From assembly GCA_029862285.1 (NCBI GenBank), contig JAOTXR010000034.1, forward strand, positions 1-10,888: a stretch of 10,888 nt of DNA, in the 5' to 3' direction. Origin of the DNA: Gammaproteobacteria bacterium. Lineage in GTDB: Bacteria; Pseudomonadota; Gammaproteobacteria; Steroidobacterales; JABDKV01. Position 1 is the first letter of the stretch, and each line of letters starts with the position of its first letter. Below are positions 1-7,098 of this stretch, in pieces. A model generated the notes under the pieces. It did not search any database and was not told the origin of the DNA. It saw nothing but the letters and a program-made list of their open reading frames with translations. Position numbers and translations under genes: made by a program.

Positions 1-542
1 TCGGCGCTTTGTGCGAGAGTCTGGGCATCGATTGCGATGCGATCATCCGTGGACTCAGGTCGTTTACTGCCGACGACAACCCCGGGCGTGGCAATCTGTA
101 CGATATCGGTGGTGTCAAAGTGCTGGTCGATTTTGCGCATAATCCGGATGCGTTTGGAGCCATCGTCAACCTGGCATCGAATCTCGATGCCAACAGACGG
201 CTGATCGCTTTTGGTGAAGCCGGAGATCGCACCGACGCACTGATTCGCGACCTTGCAACAAATGCATGGAAACTCAGGCCCGACCGCATCATTACACTCG
301 AAGTCGAAAAGTACGCCCGGGGGCGTGGGCGCGGTGAAATTGAAATGCTGCTACACGAGCGTTTTACCGAACTGGGCGCCGGCAGAGAGCAACTGCGCCA
401 CCATGAAACAGAGATGGACGCACTCAAAGACGCGCTCGACTGGGCGCGACCCGGCGATCTGGTGATCATGCTGTCGCTGGCCGAACGCGAGGCGGTGCTC
501 GACTACCTGCAAAGTGCGAAGTCGCAGGAGCGGCGCGGCTAA
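1..542 (+). CDS. Mur ligase family protein, cyanophycin-synthetase type (C-terminal part, 5' end outside window)
   Basis: This is the C-terminal ligase domain of an ATP-dependent amide ligase of the Mur/cyanophycin synthetase family. The frame is open to the left edge, so the start lies outside the window; it stops at TAA 540-542. Visible family marks are NPGRGNLY followed by VLVDFAHNPDAF, which is the cyanophycin-synthetase version of the Mur VDYAHTPD motif. Then come AFGEAGDRTD, in place of the Mur GxGGDRD segment, and YARGRGRGE, like the YxRGRxxGE of CphA-type enzymes. In the family these residues belong to the domain that binds the incoming amino acid and helps close over the acyl-phosphate. 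True cyanophycin synthetases add Asp and Arg alternately. The ATP-grasp and central Mur domains are not visible, so it could also be a shorter CphA-like ligase with another substrate. Family assignment is firm; substrate is not. Confidence 0.85.
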   Translation, partial: GALCESLGIDCDAIIRGLRSFTADDNPGRGNLYDIGGVKVLVDFAHNPDAFGAIVNLASNLDANRRLIAFGEAGDRTDALIRDLATNAWKLRPDRIITLEVEKYARGRGRGEIEMLLHERFTELGAGREQLRHHETEMDALKDALDWARPGDLVIMLSLAEREAVLDYLQSAKSQERRG

Positions 543-651
543 GGTACTCCCACATAGTCTTGCAGACGCGATAAACTGCCGGATTATTCCGTGGCCGTTG
601 GTCACATGAAGGCATGAACCCGGAGAACAACAGGGTTCGATGGAGATACAA

Positions 652-2715
652 ATGAACAGAACGCTGTTGGCTCTCATAGCAATGTGTCTGCCGGTAACCG
701 GGCTGGCAGACGAAGGCATGTGGACAGTAGATAATTTTCCTTCTGCGGCTGTTGCAAAAAAATACAAAGTAAACGTGGACGAGCAATGGCTGCGCGCAGC
801 CCAGCTTGCGACGACCCGCCTCGAGAACGGTTGCACCGGATCATTTGCCTCTGCCGATGGCCTGGTCCTGACTAATAATCACTGTACCTGGGGCTGTATC
901 CGTAATCTCAGCACCGACGAACGCAATCTGTCGAACGAAGGCTTCAATGCCATGGGTCGTGACGAAGAGTTGCAATGCCCGGGGCAGCAGATTTCTGTTC
1001 TTAGCGACATGGAAGAAGTCACAGACAAGATAGCGCGGGCGACCGCAGGCATGCCGGATGCCGAAGCCAACAAGGCACGCAAAGCTGAGCTGACCAACCT
1101 GGAATCTGCCTGCGAGGATGCGTCGGACGGTGCGTTGAACTGCGAAGCCGTAACGCTCTACAACGGCGGCCAGTATTTTATCTACAAATACAAACGTTAT
1201 AACGATGTCAGGCTGGTTTTCGCGCCGGAACTGGCCATCGCTGCATTCGGCGGCGACCCGGACAACTTCAATTTCCCGCGCTGGTGTCTCGATATGTCGT
1301 TCCTGCGGGTCTATGAAGATGGTATGCCGGCGAACACGCCAGATTTCTTACGATGGAGAAAAGGCGGGCCATCTTCCGGCGATCCGGTATTCATCACCGG
1401 TCACCCCGGAGCCACGGACCGTTCGCTGACGATGTCGCAGTTGCGGATGTTGCGTGATTCAGTGTACCCGCTGTGGTTATTGCGTTATTCTGAACTTCGT
1501 GGCCGCATGCTGGCGTGGCAGGACACCAGCCCCGAAGCCGCACGCACAGTGCAGCAGCGAATTCTCAACCTTGAGAACGGGATTAAGGTGCGCCGCAACC
1601 AGCTGAAGGCCTTACAGAACGACAAGAAGATGGCGATAAAGGCCGATCAGGAAGCAGCGTTGAAGGCGACCGTCATGCGTAAACGCAAGCTGCGCAACAA
1701 ATACGGCGACGCCTGGAACCTGATTGACAATGCGATGACGACCTATCGCACATTCTACGAAGACCACTTGTTTATTGAGAGCGGTGCCGCGTTTTATGGC
1801 GACCTGTTCAATTATGCCCGGACAATTGTCCGCGGTACTGCCGAACGCGAGTTGCCCAACGAGGAGCGGATCCGGTCCTATACCGATACCGCGTTACCGG
1901 CAGTAGAACAACGGCTGTTCGCTGCCCGCCCGATCGATCGTGAGTTTGAAAAACTCGGTCTCACGTTTTCGTTCGACAAGATGCGTGAATGGCTGGGCCC
2001 GGACAGCCCCTACGTTCACCTGGTTCTGGGCAAGGTATCCCCCAGGAATCTCGCAACGAAGCTGGTGGACGGAACAAAACTCGACGATGCCGAATTCCGC
2101 AAGATGCTGTGGCAGGGTGGTGTCGACGCGGTAAAAGCCAGTGAAGACCCGCTGATCAAGCTGGTATTGCGTATCGATGACGACGCCCGGGCCCTTCGTA
2201 AGCGCTACGAGGACGAGGTGGAGGCACCGAGAATACGCGGTGAGGAAATGATCGCCGACGCACGTTTCCAGGTCTATGGCACCGACACCTACCCGGATGC
2301 GACATTCACTTTGCGTGTGACCTATGGGGCGGTCGAAGGCTGGGAGGAAAAAGGCGCGATGGTCGATCCCTTTACCCGCGTCAGCCGGTTGTTCGAGCGC
2401 ACTACCGGGGAACACCCGTTTGCGTTGCCGGCGTCCTGGACGGACCATGGTGGTTCGCTGAACCTCGATACGCCATTCAATTTTGTCGCGACGACGGATA
2501 TTACCGGTGGTAACTCCGGTAGCCCGATGGTGGCCGCAGATGGCGCGCTAATCGGGCTTGCATTCGACGGCAACATCCACTCGATAGCGGGTGATTACTG
2601 GTTCGACCCGGCCGACAACCGCACGGTCGGCGTCAATACCGCGATCATTCTCGAGGCGCTCAAAAAAGTCTACGGCGCAGACCACCTGATCGACGAGCTG
2701 ACTGTCATCGACTAA
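652..2715 (+). CDS. Secreted S46 family serine dipeptidyl-peptidase (DPP7/DPP11 type)
   Basis: Peptidase family S46 removes dipeptides from the free N-terminus of peptides, normally in the periplasm or at the cell surface, as part of peptide feeding. I chose ATG 652 (687 aa) over ATG 640. GGAG at 642-645 lies six bases upstream of 652, and the signal peptide MNRTLLALIAMCLPVTGLA then begins cleanly. The chymotrypsin-like triad is visible as His77 (TNNHC), Asp214 (FPRWCLD) and Ser622 (GGNSGSP); 687 aa is near the usual 700. Eighteen residues after the catalytic serine is Gly (FDGN). In the characterised Porphyromonas enzymes this is the position where Gly goes with DPP7-like preference for hydrophobic P1 residues and Arg with DPP11-like preference for acidic ones. 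DPP7-like specificity is therefore inferred. The stop codon is directly followed by a repeat hairpin. Confidence 0.95.
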   Translation: MNRTLLALIAMCLPVTGLADEGMWTVDNFPSAAVAKKYKVNVDEQWLRAAQLATTRLENGCTGSFASADGLVLTNNHCTWGCIRNLSTDERNLSNEGFNAMGRDEELQCPGQQISVLSDMEEVTDKIARATAGMPDAEANKARKAELTNLESACEDASDGALNCEAVTLYNGGQYFIYKYKRYNDVRLVFAPELAIAAFGGDPDNFNFPRWCLDMSFLRVYEDGMPANTPDFLRWRKGGPSSGDPVFITGHPGATDRSLTMSQLRMLRDSVYPLWLLRYSELRGRMLAWQDTSPEAARTVQQRILNLENGIKVRRNQLKALQNDKKMAIKADQEAALKATVMRKRKLRNKYGDAWNLIDNAMTTYRTFYEDHLFIESGAAFYGDLFNYARTIVRGTAERELPNEERIRSYTDTALPAVEQRLFAARPIDREFEKLGLTFSFDKMREWLGPDSPYVHLVLGKVSPRNLATKLVDGTKLDDAEFRKMLWQGGVDAVKASEDPLIKLVLRIDDDARALRKRYEDEVEAPRIRGEEMIADARFQVYGTDTYPDATFTLRVTYGAVEGWEEKGAMVDPFTRVSRLFERTTGEHPFALPASWTDHGGSLNLDTPFNFVATTDITGGNSGSPMVAADGALIGLAFDGNIHSIAGDYWFDPADNRTVGVNTAIILEALKKVYGADHLIDELTVID

Positions 2716-2720
2716 AAGAA

Positions 2721-2781
2721 AAAAGGTGTCAGAAATATGGTGTCAGGTTTATTTCCATAAATAATAGACCTGACACCTTTT
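2721..2781. repeat. REP-like inverted repeat, copy A
   Basis: The arms GGTGTCAGGT (2739-2748) and ACCTGACACC (2768-2777) pair perfectly. The stem extends inward by about five more pairs (one G-T), leaving a loop of about nine bases. A second left arm, AAAAGGTGTCAG (2721-2732), also matches the right arm CTGACACCTTTT (2770-2781). GGTGTCAG therefore occurs twice at a 14-base period, and two alternative hairpins are possible. The element begins just after the peptidase stop and could end its transcript. It resembles the AAAAGG...CCTTTT dispersed palindromes common in gammaproteobacterial genomes and often seen near Y1/RAYT transposase genes; that link is from memory and no transposase lies in this window. 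Confidence 0.8.
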
Positions 2782-2830
2782 CTACGCGCACCGGGCAAAT
2801 CAGCGTTCCCGCTTGCGTTGCGCTCTTTTT

Positions 2831-2845
2831 CCCTATAAATAGGGG
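2831..2845 (+). promoter_or_regulatory. Short dyad/-10-like element over the hydroxylase ribosome binding site
   Basis: CCCTAT and ATAGGG flank two bases, giving the dyad CCCTATAAATAGGG immediately before the hydroxylase start at 2849. Its centre contains TATAAA (2834-2839), a good -10-like hexamer. A weak TTGCGT lies 15 bases upstream (2813-2818). Its right arm forms the only Shine-Dalgarno-like sequence, AGGGG 2841-2845, just three bases from the ATG. If the promoter reading is right, the message would begin almost at the start codon and be nearly leaderless. If the RNA reading is right, the small stem could hide the ribosome site. Neither is proven. Confidence 0.3.
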
Positions 2846-2848
2846 TAT

Positions 2849-3412
2849 ATGGCTATCGGTGACCGCATCAGAATTCCGCTTTCTCTCGATCTTGAGAAGA
2901 TGCGCGAGGAGGTGTGCACGTTGCCACTGCACGAGTATATCGAGTACAGCGTCCTTCCCCTGACGGCACCGCGGGAACTCCCGCACTCCGAGCCGGTAAC
3001 CGACTATGCCGATGGTTCGTGGGCGGAGTGGCCGGATACATCCCTACTGGAGGCATGTCCCTATCTGAAGAGTGTGGTGAACGACTTCCGCTCGCACACG
3101 ACCGTTACCCTGGTCCGCCTGCTTCGGCTGGCGCCCGGCGGGATCATCAAGGAACACACAGACCCTACCCTGGGTCTTGAACAGGAACGGTCTGTCATCC
3201 GCCTGACCATCCCGATCTTCACGAACCCCGGCGTTGGGTTTTTTCTCAACGAAGCTCCGGTTCCTATGAGACCGGGTGAGTGCTGGTATTTGCGTTTCAC
3301 CGATCCCCACCGCGTCGTCAACGACGGAGAAACTGAGCGGATCAACCTGTCCATCGACATGATCCCGAATGACTGGGTGCGGTCCTGGATCCAGCGGGCT
3401 GCAGACGCGTAG
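2849..3412 (+). CDS. Aspartyl/asparaginyl beta-hydroxylase family Fe(II)/2-oxoglutarate dioxygenase
   Basis: A 187-aa single-domain, probably cytoplasmic dioxygenase that would use Fe(II), O2 and 2-oxoglutarate to hydroxylate an amino-acid side chain. The iron-binding set is visible as His103 and Asp105 (KEHTDP) and His154 (DPHRVVN), with Arg164 (TERINLS) as the likely 2-oxoglutarate anchor. Between them, RLTIPIFTNP and the PGECWYL strand fit the double-stranded beta-helix core of the aspartyl/asparaginyl beta-hydroxylase family. The substrate cannot be read from sequence; bacterial relatives act on free amino acids or on residues in peptides and proteins. The start at 2849 keeps the N-terminal helix; ATG 2900 is a possible alternative that would shorten it. 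The gene stands alone between two related inverted repeats (2721-2781 and 3428-3486), which suggests it arrived, or is bounded, as a small repeat-flanked module. Confidence 0.88.
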   Translation: MAIGDRIRIPLSLDLEKMREEVCTLPLHEYIEYSVLPLTAPRELPHSEPVTDYADGSWAEWPDTSLLEACPYLKSVVNDFRSHTTVTLVRLLRLAPGGIIKEHTDPTLGLEQERSVIRLTIPIFTNPGVGFFLNEAPVPMRPGECWYLRFTDPHRVVNDGETERINLSIDMIPNDWVRSWIQRAADA

Positions 3413-3427
3413 TGTGTGGCGAGAAAA

Positions 3428-3486
3428 AGAAAAGGTGTCAGGCTTAATATTTCTTTTCGGGAAATAATAAATTCGAAACCTTTTCT
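3428..3486. repeat. REP-like inverted repeat, copy B (imperfect)
   Basis: Outer arms AGAAAAGGT (3428-3436) and ACCTTTTCT (3478-3486) match perfectly. The tip ATTTC (3449-3453) and GAAAT (3461-3465) closes a seven-base loop. The middle pairs partly, with mismatches and G-T pairs, so the whole 59 bases can fold as one long imperfect hairpin. The left half AAAAGGTGTCAGG is shared with copy A at 2721-2732 and 2739-2747, while the right half has diverged. It lies 15 bases after the hydroxylase stop and could act as its terminator, with a T-rich right flank. Confidence 0.7.
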
Positions 3487-3513
3487 GGACGCCTTTTCTG
3501 GACGCCTTTTCTG
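3479..3513. repeat. 13-bp tandem repeat, about 2.7 copies
   Basis: The unit CCTTTTCTGGACG occurs at 3479-3491 and 3492-3504, followed by a partial unit CCTTTTCTG at 3505-3513. The first unit overlaps the right arm of inverted repeat copy B, so the array looks like a local tandem expansion of that repeat's end. It stops three bases before the last codon of the minus-strand remnant at 3516. Confidence 0.9.
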
Positions 3514-3515
3514 AA

Positions 3516-3878
3516 CTATTGGTTTTGCGGCAGTTTGAGGTGGATGTACTTTAGATCGTTGCCGTCGGCTCTTACCTGGTACAAATGGTTGTAGTTTCTT
3601 TCTCCGCGCAGCATTTCATTTCTGATGAACAAGATGGCATCGTCGCGGTGATGCCATGTCGGCGAATCCAGATAGTCTTGTAACCAGACAATTTCTTTTG
3701 TTATCAACCGGCTGTTGACGTCATGGAGGTACAAACCACAGCAGCACCCCAGCGAATACACGGCCCACACGACAGATGCGGCTGGTGTCGCCGTAAGAGT
3801 CAGGTACGTACATAAGGCCACCCCATCATGGGCTCTGTAACCTAAATGCGGCCGAAACGGCCGGATATCAATCGGCAC
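3516..3878 (-). pseudogene. Probable C-terminal remnant of a TolB/PD40-type beta-propeller protein
   Basis: This minus-strand frame of 120 codons would begin at GTG 3878-3876, with a stop two codons further upstream. The part after residue 45 reads like one or two blades of a WD40-like/PD40 propeller. LYLHDVNSRLIT, then DSPTWHHRDDAILFIRNE, then HLYQVRADGNDL correspond to the usual pattern xLYxxDxxxG...SPxWSPDGxxIxFxR...xLYxMxADGSxL. Normal PD40 proteins have several blades plus a signal peptide; neither is present, and no ribosome site or upstream continuation was found, so a decayed or truncated gene end is most likely. A short real gene is possible. It abuts the tandem repeat array at 3479-3513, which may mark the rearrangement that broke it. 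Confidence 0.45.
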
Positions 3879-4027
3879 ATCTACCTACGCAATAGCGGTA
3901 GAACGAGGTCTTTCGCAAAAACCTCAGCCATTTCGCGTCTTCGCCTGCCGACCCTGTCGCCATCGCCCCCGGGGCGTCAGGCCGTCTGATATTCTGGCGT
4001 TCGGGTCAGATTTGCCATGGTGTCGTC
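3879..4027. other. Intergenic stretch upstream of the CorC-like gene, no gene seen
   Basis: No coding sequence is supported here. There are small inverted repeats: CTACC/GGTAG (3881-3885/3897-3901), GAGGT/ACCTC (3905-3909/3921-3925) and GCCCC/GGGGC (3965-3969/3971-3975). None carries a T-run that would make it a terminator. No convincing promoter hexamers were recognised, although the promoter of the downstream gene should lie here. Confidence 0.5.
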
Positions 4028-5263
4028 ATGCTGGTTTTTGCTGTAGCTGTCTCAGTCGTGCTGGTGGTGAGCTTCATGTGCTCGATTTTCGAATCGGTGC
4101 TGCTGTCGATCAATCACGCACAGATCGAGGCGCTGGCGTCACGACACCCTTCGGCGAGCCGGCTGCTGGCCGGGTTCAAGCGCGATATCGACTTGCCCAT
4201 AGCCGCAATCCTGATTGTCAACACGACGGCGCACACCATTGGCGCAGCTGTGGCCGGCGCCAGTTATTCAGAAGTTTTCAGCCCGCAAACACTGTGGTTG
4301 TTTACCATCGTGTTCACGCTGGCGGTATTGTTGCTGACCGAGATCGTGCCAAAAACTGCCGGCGTTGTGTTTACCAAAGCGCTGGCAATACCCGTCGCCC
4401 ATGGCATCCGTGCATTGACAGTGAGTCTCGGCCCGCTGGTGCGTCTGAGTAGCTGGATTTCACGCGCCTTGCGTGGCAGCCGCAAGATACCGGTTACCTC
4501 CATCGACGAGATTCGCCTGATGGCCGCGGTGGGACGTAACGAAGGCGTGGTCGGTGCCAGGACGGCCGGGATGATCGTCGGTGCGACGCGCCTGCGCCAG
4601 CTCACTGCGAGCCATGTCATGGTTCCACGCTCTGCCGTGACCTATCTCGCGGCTACCGACAGCCGTGAAGAAGTGCTGCGTACTATCGAAACTTCCGGAT
4701 ACAGTCGCTTTCCTTTCACGCCGACCGGTGAGCTGGAAGAGGTATCCGGCACGGTTCACACGAAGGAGATCCTGTTCTGGCTGCAGGCTCATCCCGGGGC
4801 AGATATAGACTGGTCGGAGCTTTTGCACGAGCCATTCATCATTCCCGAGGGCAAACAGCTCGACCAGCTGTTGTGGAGCTTCCAGCAGATCAAGCGGCAC
4901 CAGGCGATTGTTGTTGACGAATATGGCGACCTGCAGGGGTTGGTGACACTCGAGGACATCCTCGAGGAAATTGTCGGCGATATCGTCGATGAGAGTGATC
5001 AGGTCACCGAGCAACTGTGGCCGCAGCCGGATGGTTCGCTGTACGCGCATGCCTCGATCGAGCTGCACAGCCTGTGCGAACAGCTCGATATTCATCGCGC
5101 ACAGGAGGTTCACGCGATGACGCTTGGCGGGCTGCTCAACGAACGGCTCGACCGGTTACCGAAAAAAGGTGATGTCGTGGAGTGGCGTGGTTACCGCTTC
5201 GAAGTGTTGGCCGCCGGCCCGCGCCGGGCCGAACGCGTCGCCATCACCCCCATCGACGACTGA
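4028..5263 (+). CDS. CNNM/CorC/HlyC-type membrane protein (DUF21 + CBS pair + CorC_HlyC)
   Basis: This is an inner-membrane protein of the hemolysin-C/CorC family, whose members are linked to magnesium or cobalt efflux and homeostasis. The domain order is complete in 411 aa. An N-terminal DUF21 (CNNM) domain spans about residues 1-145, with hydrophobic segments near 1-20, 58-80, 88-110 and 120-140. A CBS-domain pair covers about 185-310, including VMVPRSAV and HQAIVVDEYGDLQGLVTLEDILEE split across its two halves. A C-terminal CorC_HlyC domain covers about 320-408 (LYAHASIELHSL ... LGGLLNERLDRLPKKGD). CBS pairs in this family bind adenine nucleotides and gate the transmembrane part. ATG 4028 begins directly with the first membrane helix; no strong ribosome site precedes it. 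It is monocistronic and converges on the DUF6265 gene. The transported ion cannot be read from sequence. Confidence 0.93.
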   Translation: MLVFAVAVSVVLVVSFMCSIFESVLLSINHAQIEALASRHPSASRLLAGFKRDIDLPIAAILIVNTTAHTIGAAVAGASYSEVFSPQTLWLFTIVFTLAVLLLTEIVPKTAGVVFTKALAIPVAHGIRALTVSLGPLVRLSSWISRALRGSRKIPVTSIDEIRLMAAVGRNEGVVGARTAGMIVGATRLRQLTASHVMVPRSAVTYLAATDSREEVLRTIETSGYSRFPFTPTGELEEVSGTVHTKEILFWLQAHPGADIDWSELLHEPFIIPEGKQLDQLLWSFQQIKRHQAIVVDEYGDLQGLVTLEDILEEIVGDIVDESDQVTEQLWPQPDGSLYAHASIELHSLCEQLDIHRAQEVHAMTLGGLLNERLDRLPKKGDVVEWRGYRFEVLAAGPRRAERVAITPIDD

Positions 5264-5334
5264 CCAGGCAGGACAGGGTCGCCCTCTTCACGCACCATCG
5301 ATTCTGAACACATCCAGCAAGATCGCCTGGCTGG

Positions 5335-5796
5335 TCATCGACCACCCGAACCCCGGCGTGAAAAGTGGATTTCAAAGCCCTGCGATGCACCATCGCTGAC
5401 CTCGACCACCAGATCGGGGCCGTCTTGCCGGTACACAATCTGTTTCGGGAAATCGTGTTGCGCGTTGACAAATATTGCACGGGAAGGCGTCGAATCGCGG
5501 CTTAGCTGAAACGCAACAGGCCGTTCGTTGTGCGCTACCTTCGCGATGAAAGAGATCTCATCGCTCATCAGTACCAGTCGCATCGATTCGCGGCTGACTT
5601 TGCCGTCATTATGCGTCTCGCCTGCACCTTCGAAGGTATGATTGCTGACACTGCGCCAGCTCTCGGTGATTGTTCCGTCCCGGGAGGTCCAGTCGCCCAA
5701 TATCCATGCCAGTTCCGCGAGTTCGTTATCGACTGGCTTGCTACAGGAACAAGCTGTCAGAATCAACAATAGTGTCAGGGCCCGTTGGATCATCAT
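5335..5796 (-). CDS. DUF6265-type lipoprotein
   Basis: A 153-aa protein of unknown function with a lipoprotein signal: a hydrophobic stretch RALTLLLILTAC ends in a lipobox (Leu-Thr-Ala-Cys16), so it should be lipid-anchored in the envelope. The mature part follows the DUF6265 pattern: LAWILGDWTS near the start, a central ESMRLVLMSDEISFIAKVAH, then NAQHDFPKQIVYRQDG, equivalent to the conserved ENPxHDFPxRIxYR. No catalytic function is established for the family. ATG 5796 is used; ATG 5793 or TTG 5799 are equally possible. The start lies 26 bases after the stop of the phosphodiesterase gene on the same strand, so the two are probably co-transcribed and this one depends on the upstream promoter. 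Confidence 0.8.
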   Translation of the reverse strand: MMIQRALTLLLILTACSCSKPVDNELAELAWILGDWTSRDGTITESWRSVSNHTFEGAGETHNDGKVSRESMRLVLMSDEISFIAKVAHNERPVAFQLSRDSTPSRAIFVNAQHDFPKQIVYRQDGPDLVVEVSDGASQGFEIHFSRRGSGGR

Positions 5797-5822
5797 CAAA
5801 TACCGTAGTCTGTCCCATTCGT

Positions 5823-7025
5823 TCAGGTCTGTAGCAGCACTAACGGCACGTAGAGCTCGGCGGCCGTCAGACCGCCGTGCACACCGATCAGCGTGTTGGA
5901 GGATTCACCGGGCACGGTGTCGGTGATTATATACTTGTCATTCATCAGCAGTGTGTAATCGCCCACCCGCGCGTGCAGCCGCGGATGCGGTTCGCCGGGT
6001 CCGAATAGTCCCGCTTCCAGCAGTTGCGGGCTTGGAATGGCATGGGCCGCGCCTGCCAATTCGCTTGCCACATAGGTTTCAAACGCGCCGTGCTCACCGG
6101 GATGCACATAACAATAGGCGGCGCGTGGTTCGCCACACAGCGGCACGTCGAGCATCGCTGTGAGCGGAGAGTAACGATTGAGATCGATCCGGGTGTCCGG
6201 TGTTGTGTCAATGACGCCATGATCGGCGGTCAGCAACAGGAGCGTATCGGAGTTTTCCAATTCGGTCAGCAGGCGAGCGAAGCCGGTATCGAGTTCATGG
6301 AAGTGTTGGGCTGCCGGGTCGCTGTCGATACCGTACTGATGACCAATATGATCGAGATCAGACCAATAGGCGTAGATGTATTTTTCCGCGGTATCGGCAC
6401 AGACCACATCCGCAATAGTCTGGTAGAACTGATCGACGCTGCCATAGTCATGCACGCGGGCGCCGTCACTGAACGCCTGGTTGAACGGTGAGTACGCAAT
6501 GCGCGCCGGACTGATGACATGTGAGTCGACGTCCAGTCCCGGATAGATCGGGCGTGCATCCAGCAGCGTCGCCACGTCGAATCCCCTGGATTGCAGGGAC
6601 TCCAGGCTGTTCCGGCTGCGGAATGGCAGAACCGCTGTGAGCGTGCGTATTTCCTCCAGCCACACGTGCCAGCCGGTCAGCCCATGCTGGGCAGGAGCCA
6701 GGCCGGTCAGAAAAGTTGTGACCGCGGCGGCCGTCGTGGTCGGAAACACGGACGTCAATCGGCCACGGAGATGGGCCGACATGGTGCTCTCGGGGAAACG
6801 CCTCAGATACTGATACCCGAGCCCGTCGATCAGTATCACCAGCACGTTGCGGAAGCGCGAAACCGGAACGTCTTCCAGCAACCGCAGTGGTTGATAGGCG
6901 CTCTTACCGCCCCTGCCGGTGGCGATCGACGACATGAGATTGACGATGCTGTCGCCGGAATAATCCGGCCGCAACATCCCCGTGGGAATCACATCGTCGT
7001 GGGTCCGAACTGGCCGAGACATCAT
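5823..7025 (-). CDS. Alkaline-phosphatase superfamily phosphodiesterase / nucleotide pyrophosphatase-like
   Basis: This 400-aa enzyme of the type I phosphodiesterase/nucleotide pyrophosphatase group hydrolyses phosphoester or phosphodiester bonds with two metal ions. All key positions are visible. Asp67 is in VLVILIDGLGY. The nucleophile is probably Thr98 in FPTTTAAAV, aligned with the NPP motif FPSKT. Asp225 and His229 are in DLDHIGHQYG, Asp268-His269 in LTADHG, and His383 in GVHGG. No signal peptide is evident, so a cytoplasmic location is likely and the natural substrate is unknown. The frame stays open to 7217 but would then overlap the divergent zinc-protein gene. I therefore place the start at ATG 7025 (or 7022); a start at the methionine of MLRPDYSG is also possible. 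It leads a two-gene unit with the downstream lipoprotein. Confidence 0.85.
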   Translation of the reverse strand: MMSRPVRTHDDVIPTGMLRPDYSGDSIVNLMSSIATGRGGKSAYQPLRLLEDVPVSRFRNVLVILIDGLGYQYLRRFPESTMSAHLRGRLTSVFPTTTAAAVTTFLTGLAPAQHGLTGWHVWLEEIRTLTAVLPFRSRNSLESLQSRGFDVATLLDARPIYPGLDVDSHVISPARIAYSPFNQAFSDGARVHDYGSVDQFYQTIADVVCADTAEKYIYAYWSDLDHIGHQYGIDSDPAAQHFHELDTGFARLLTELENSDTLLLLTADHGVIDTTPDTRIDLNRYSPLTAMLDVPLCGEPRAAYCYVHPGEHGAFETYVASELAGAAHAIPSPQLLEAGLFGPGEPHPRLHARVGDYTLLMNDKYIITDTVPGESSNTLIGVHGGLTAAELYVPLVLLQT

Positions 7026-7098
7026 CAAAGCATAGTCTACCTTGCAGGTAATATGAGACAGTTCGCGGACCAATTGATTCACTGGGTGCAAAAGGCAC

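Noticed and set aside
560..588. Possible promoter TTGCAG-17-ATTATT before the peptidase
   Set aside because: Each hexamer matches consensus at only three positions, which is too weak to call.
351..836. Long minus-strand open frame across the Mur ligase end and the peptidase start
   Set aside because: It is antisense to two well-supported genes, has low-complexity serine- and arginine-rich sequence, and shows no family motifs.
3428..3513. CRISPR-like array
   Set aside because: The 13-base units are contiguous, without spacers, and no cas genes are present.
4460..5113. 217-codon minus-strand open frame inside the CorC-like gene
   Set aside because: It is a shadow of a clearly coding strand with complete DUF21, CBS and CorC domains; the antisense product shows no recognisable domain.
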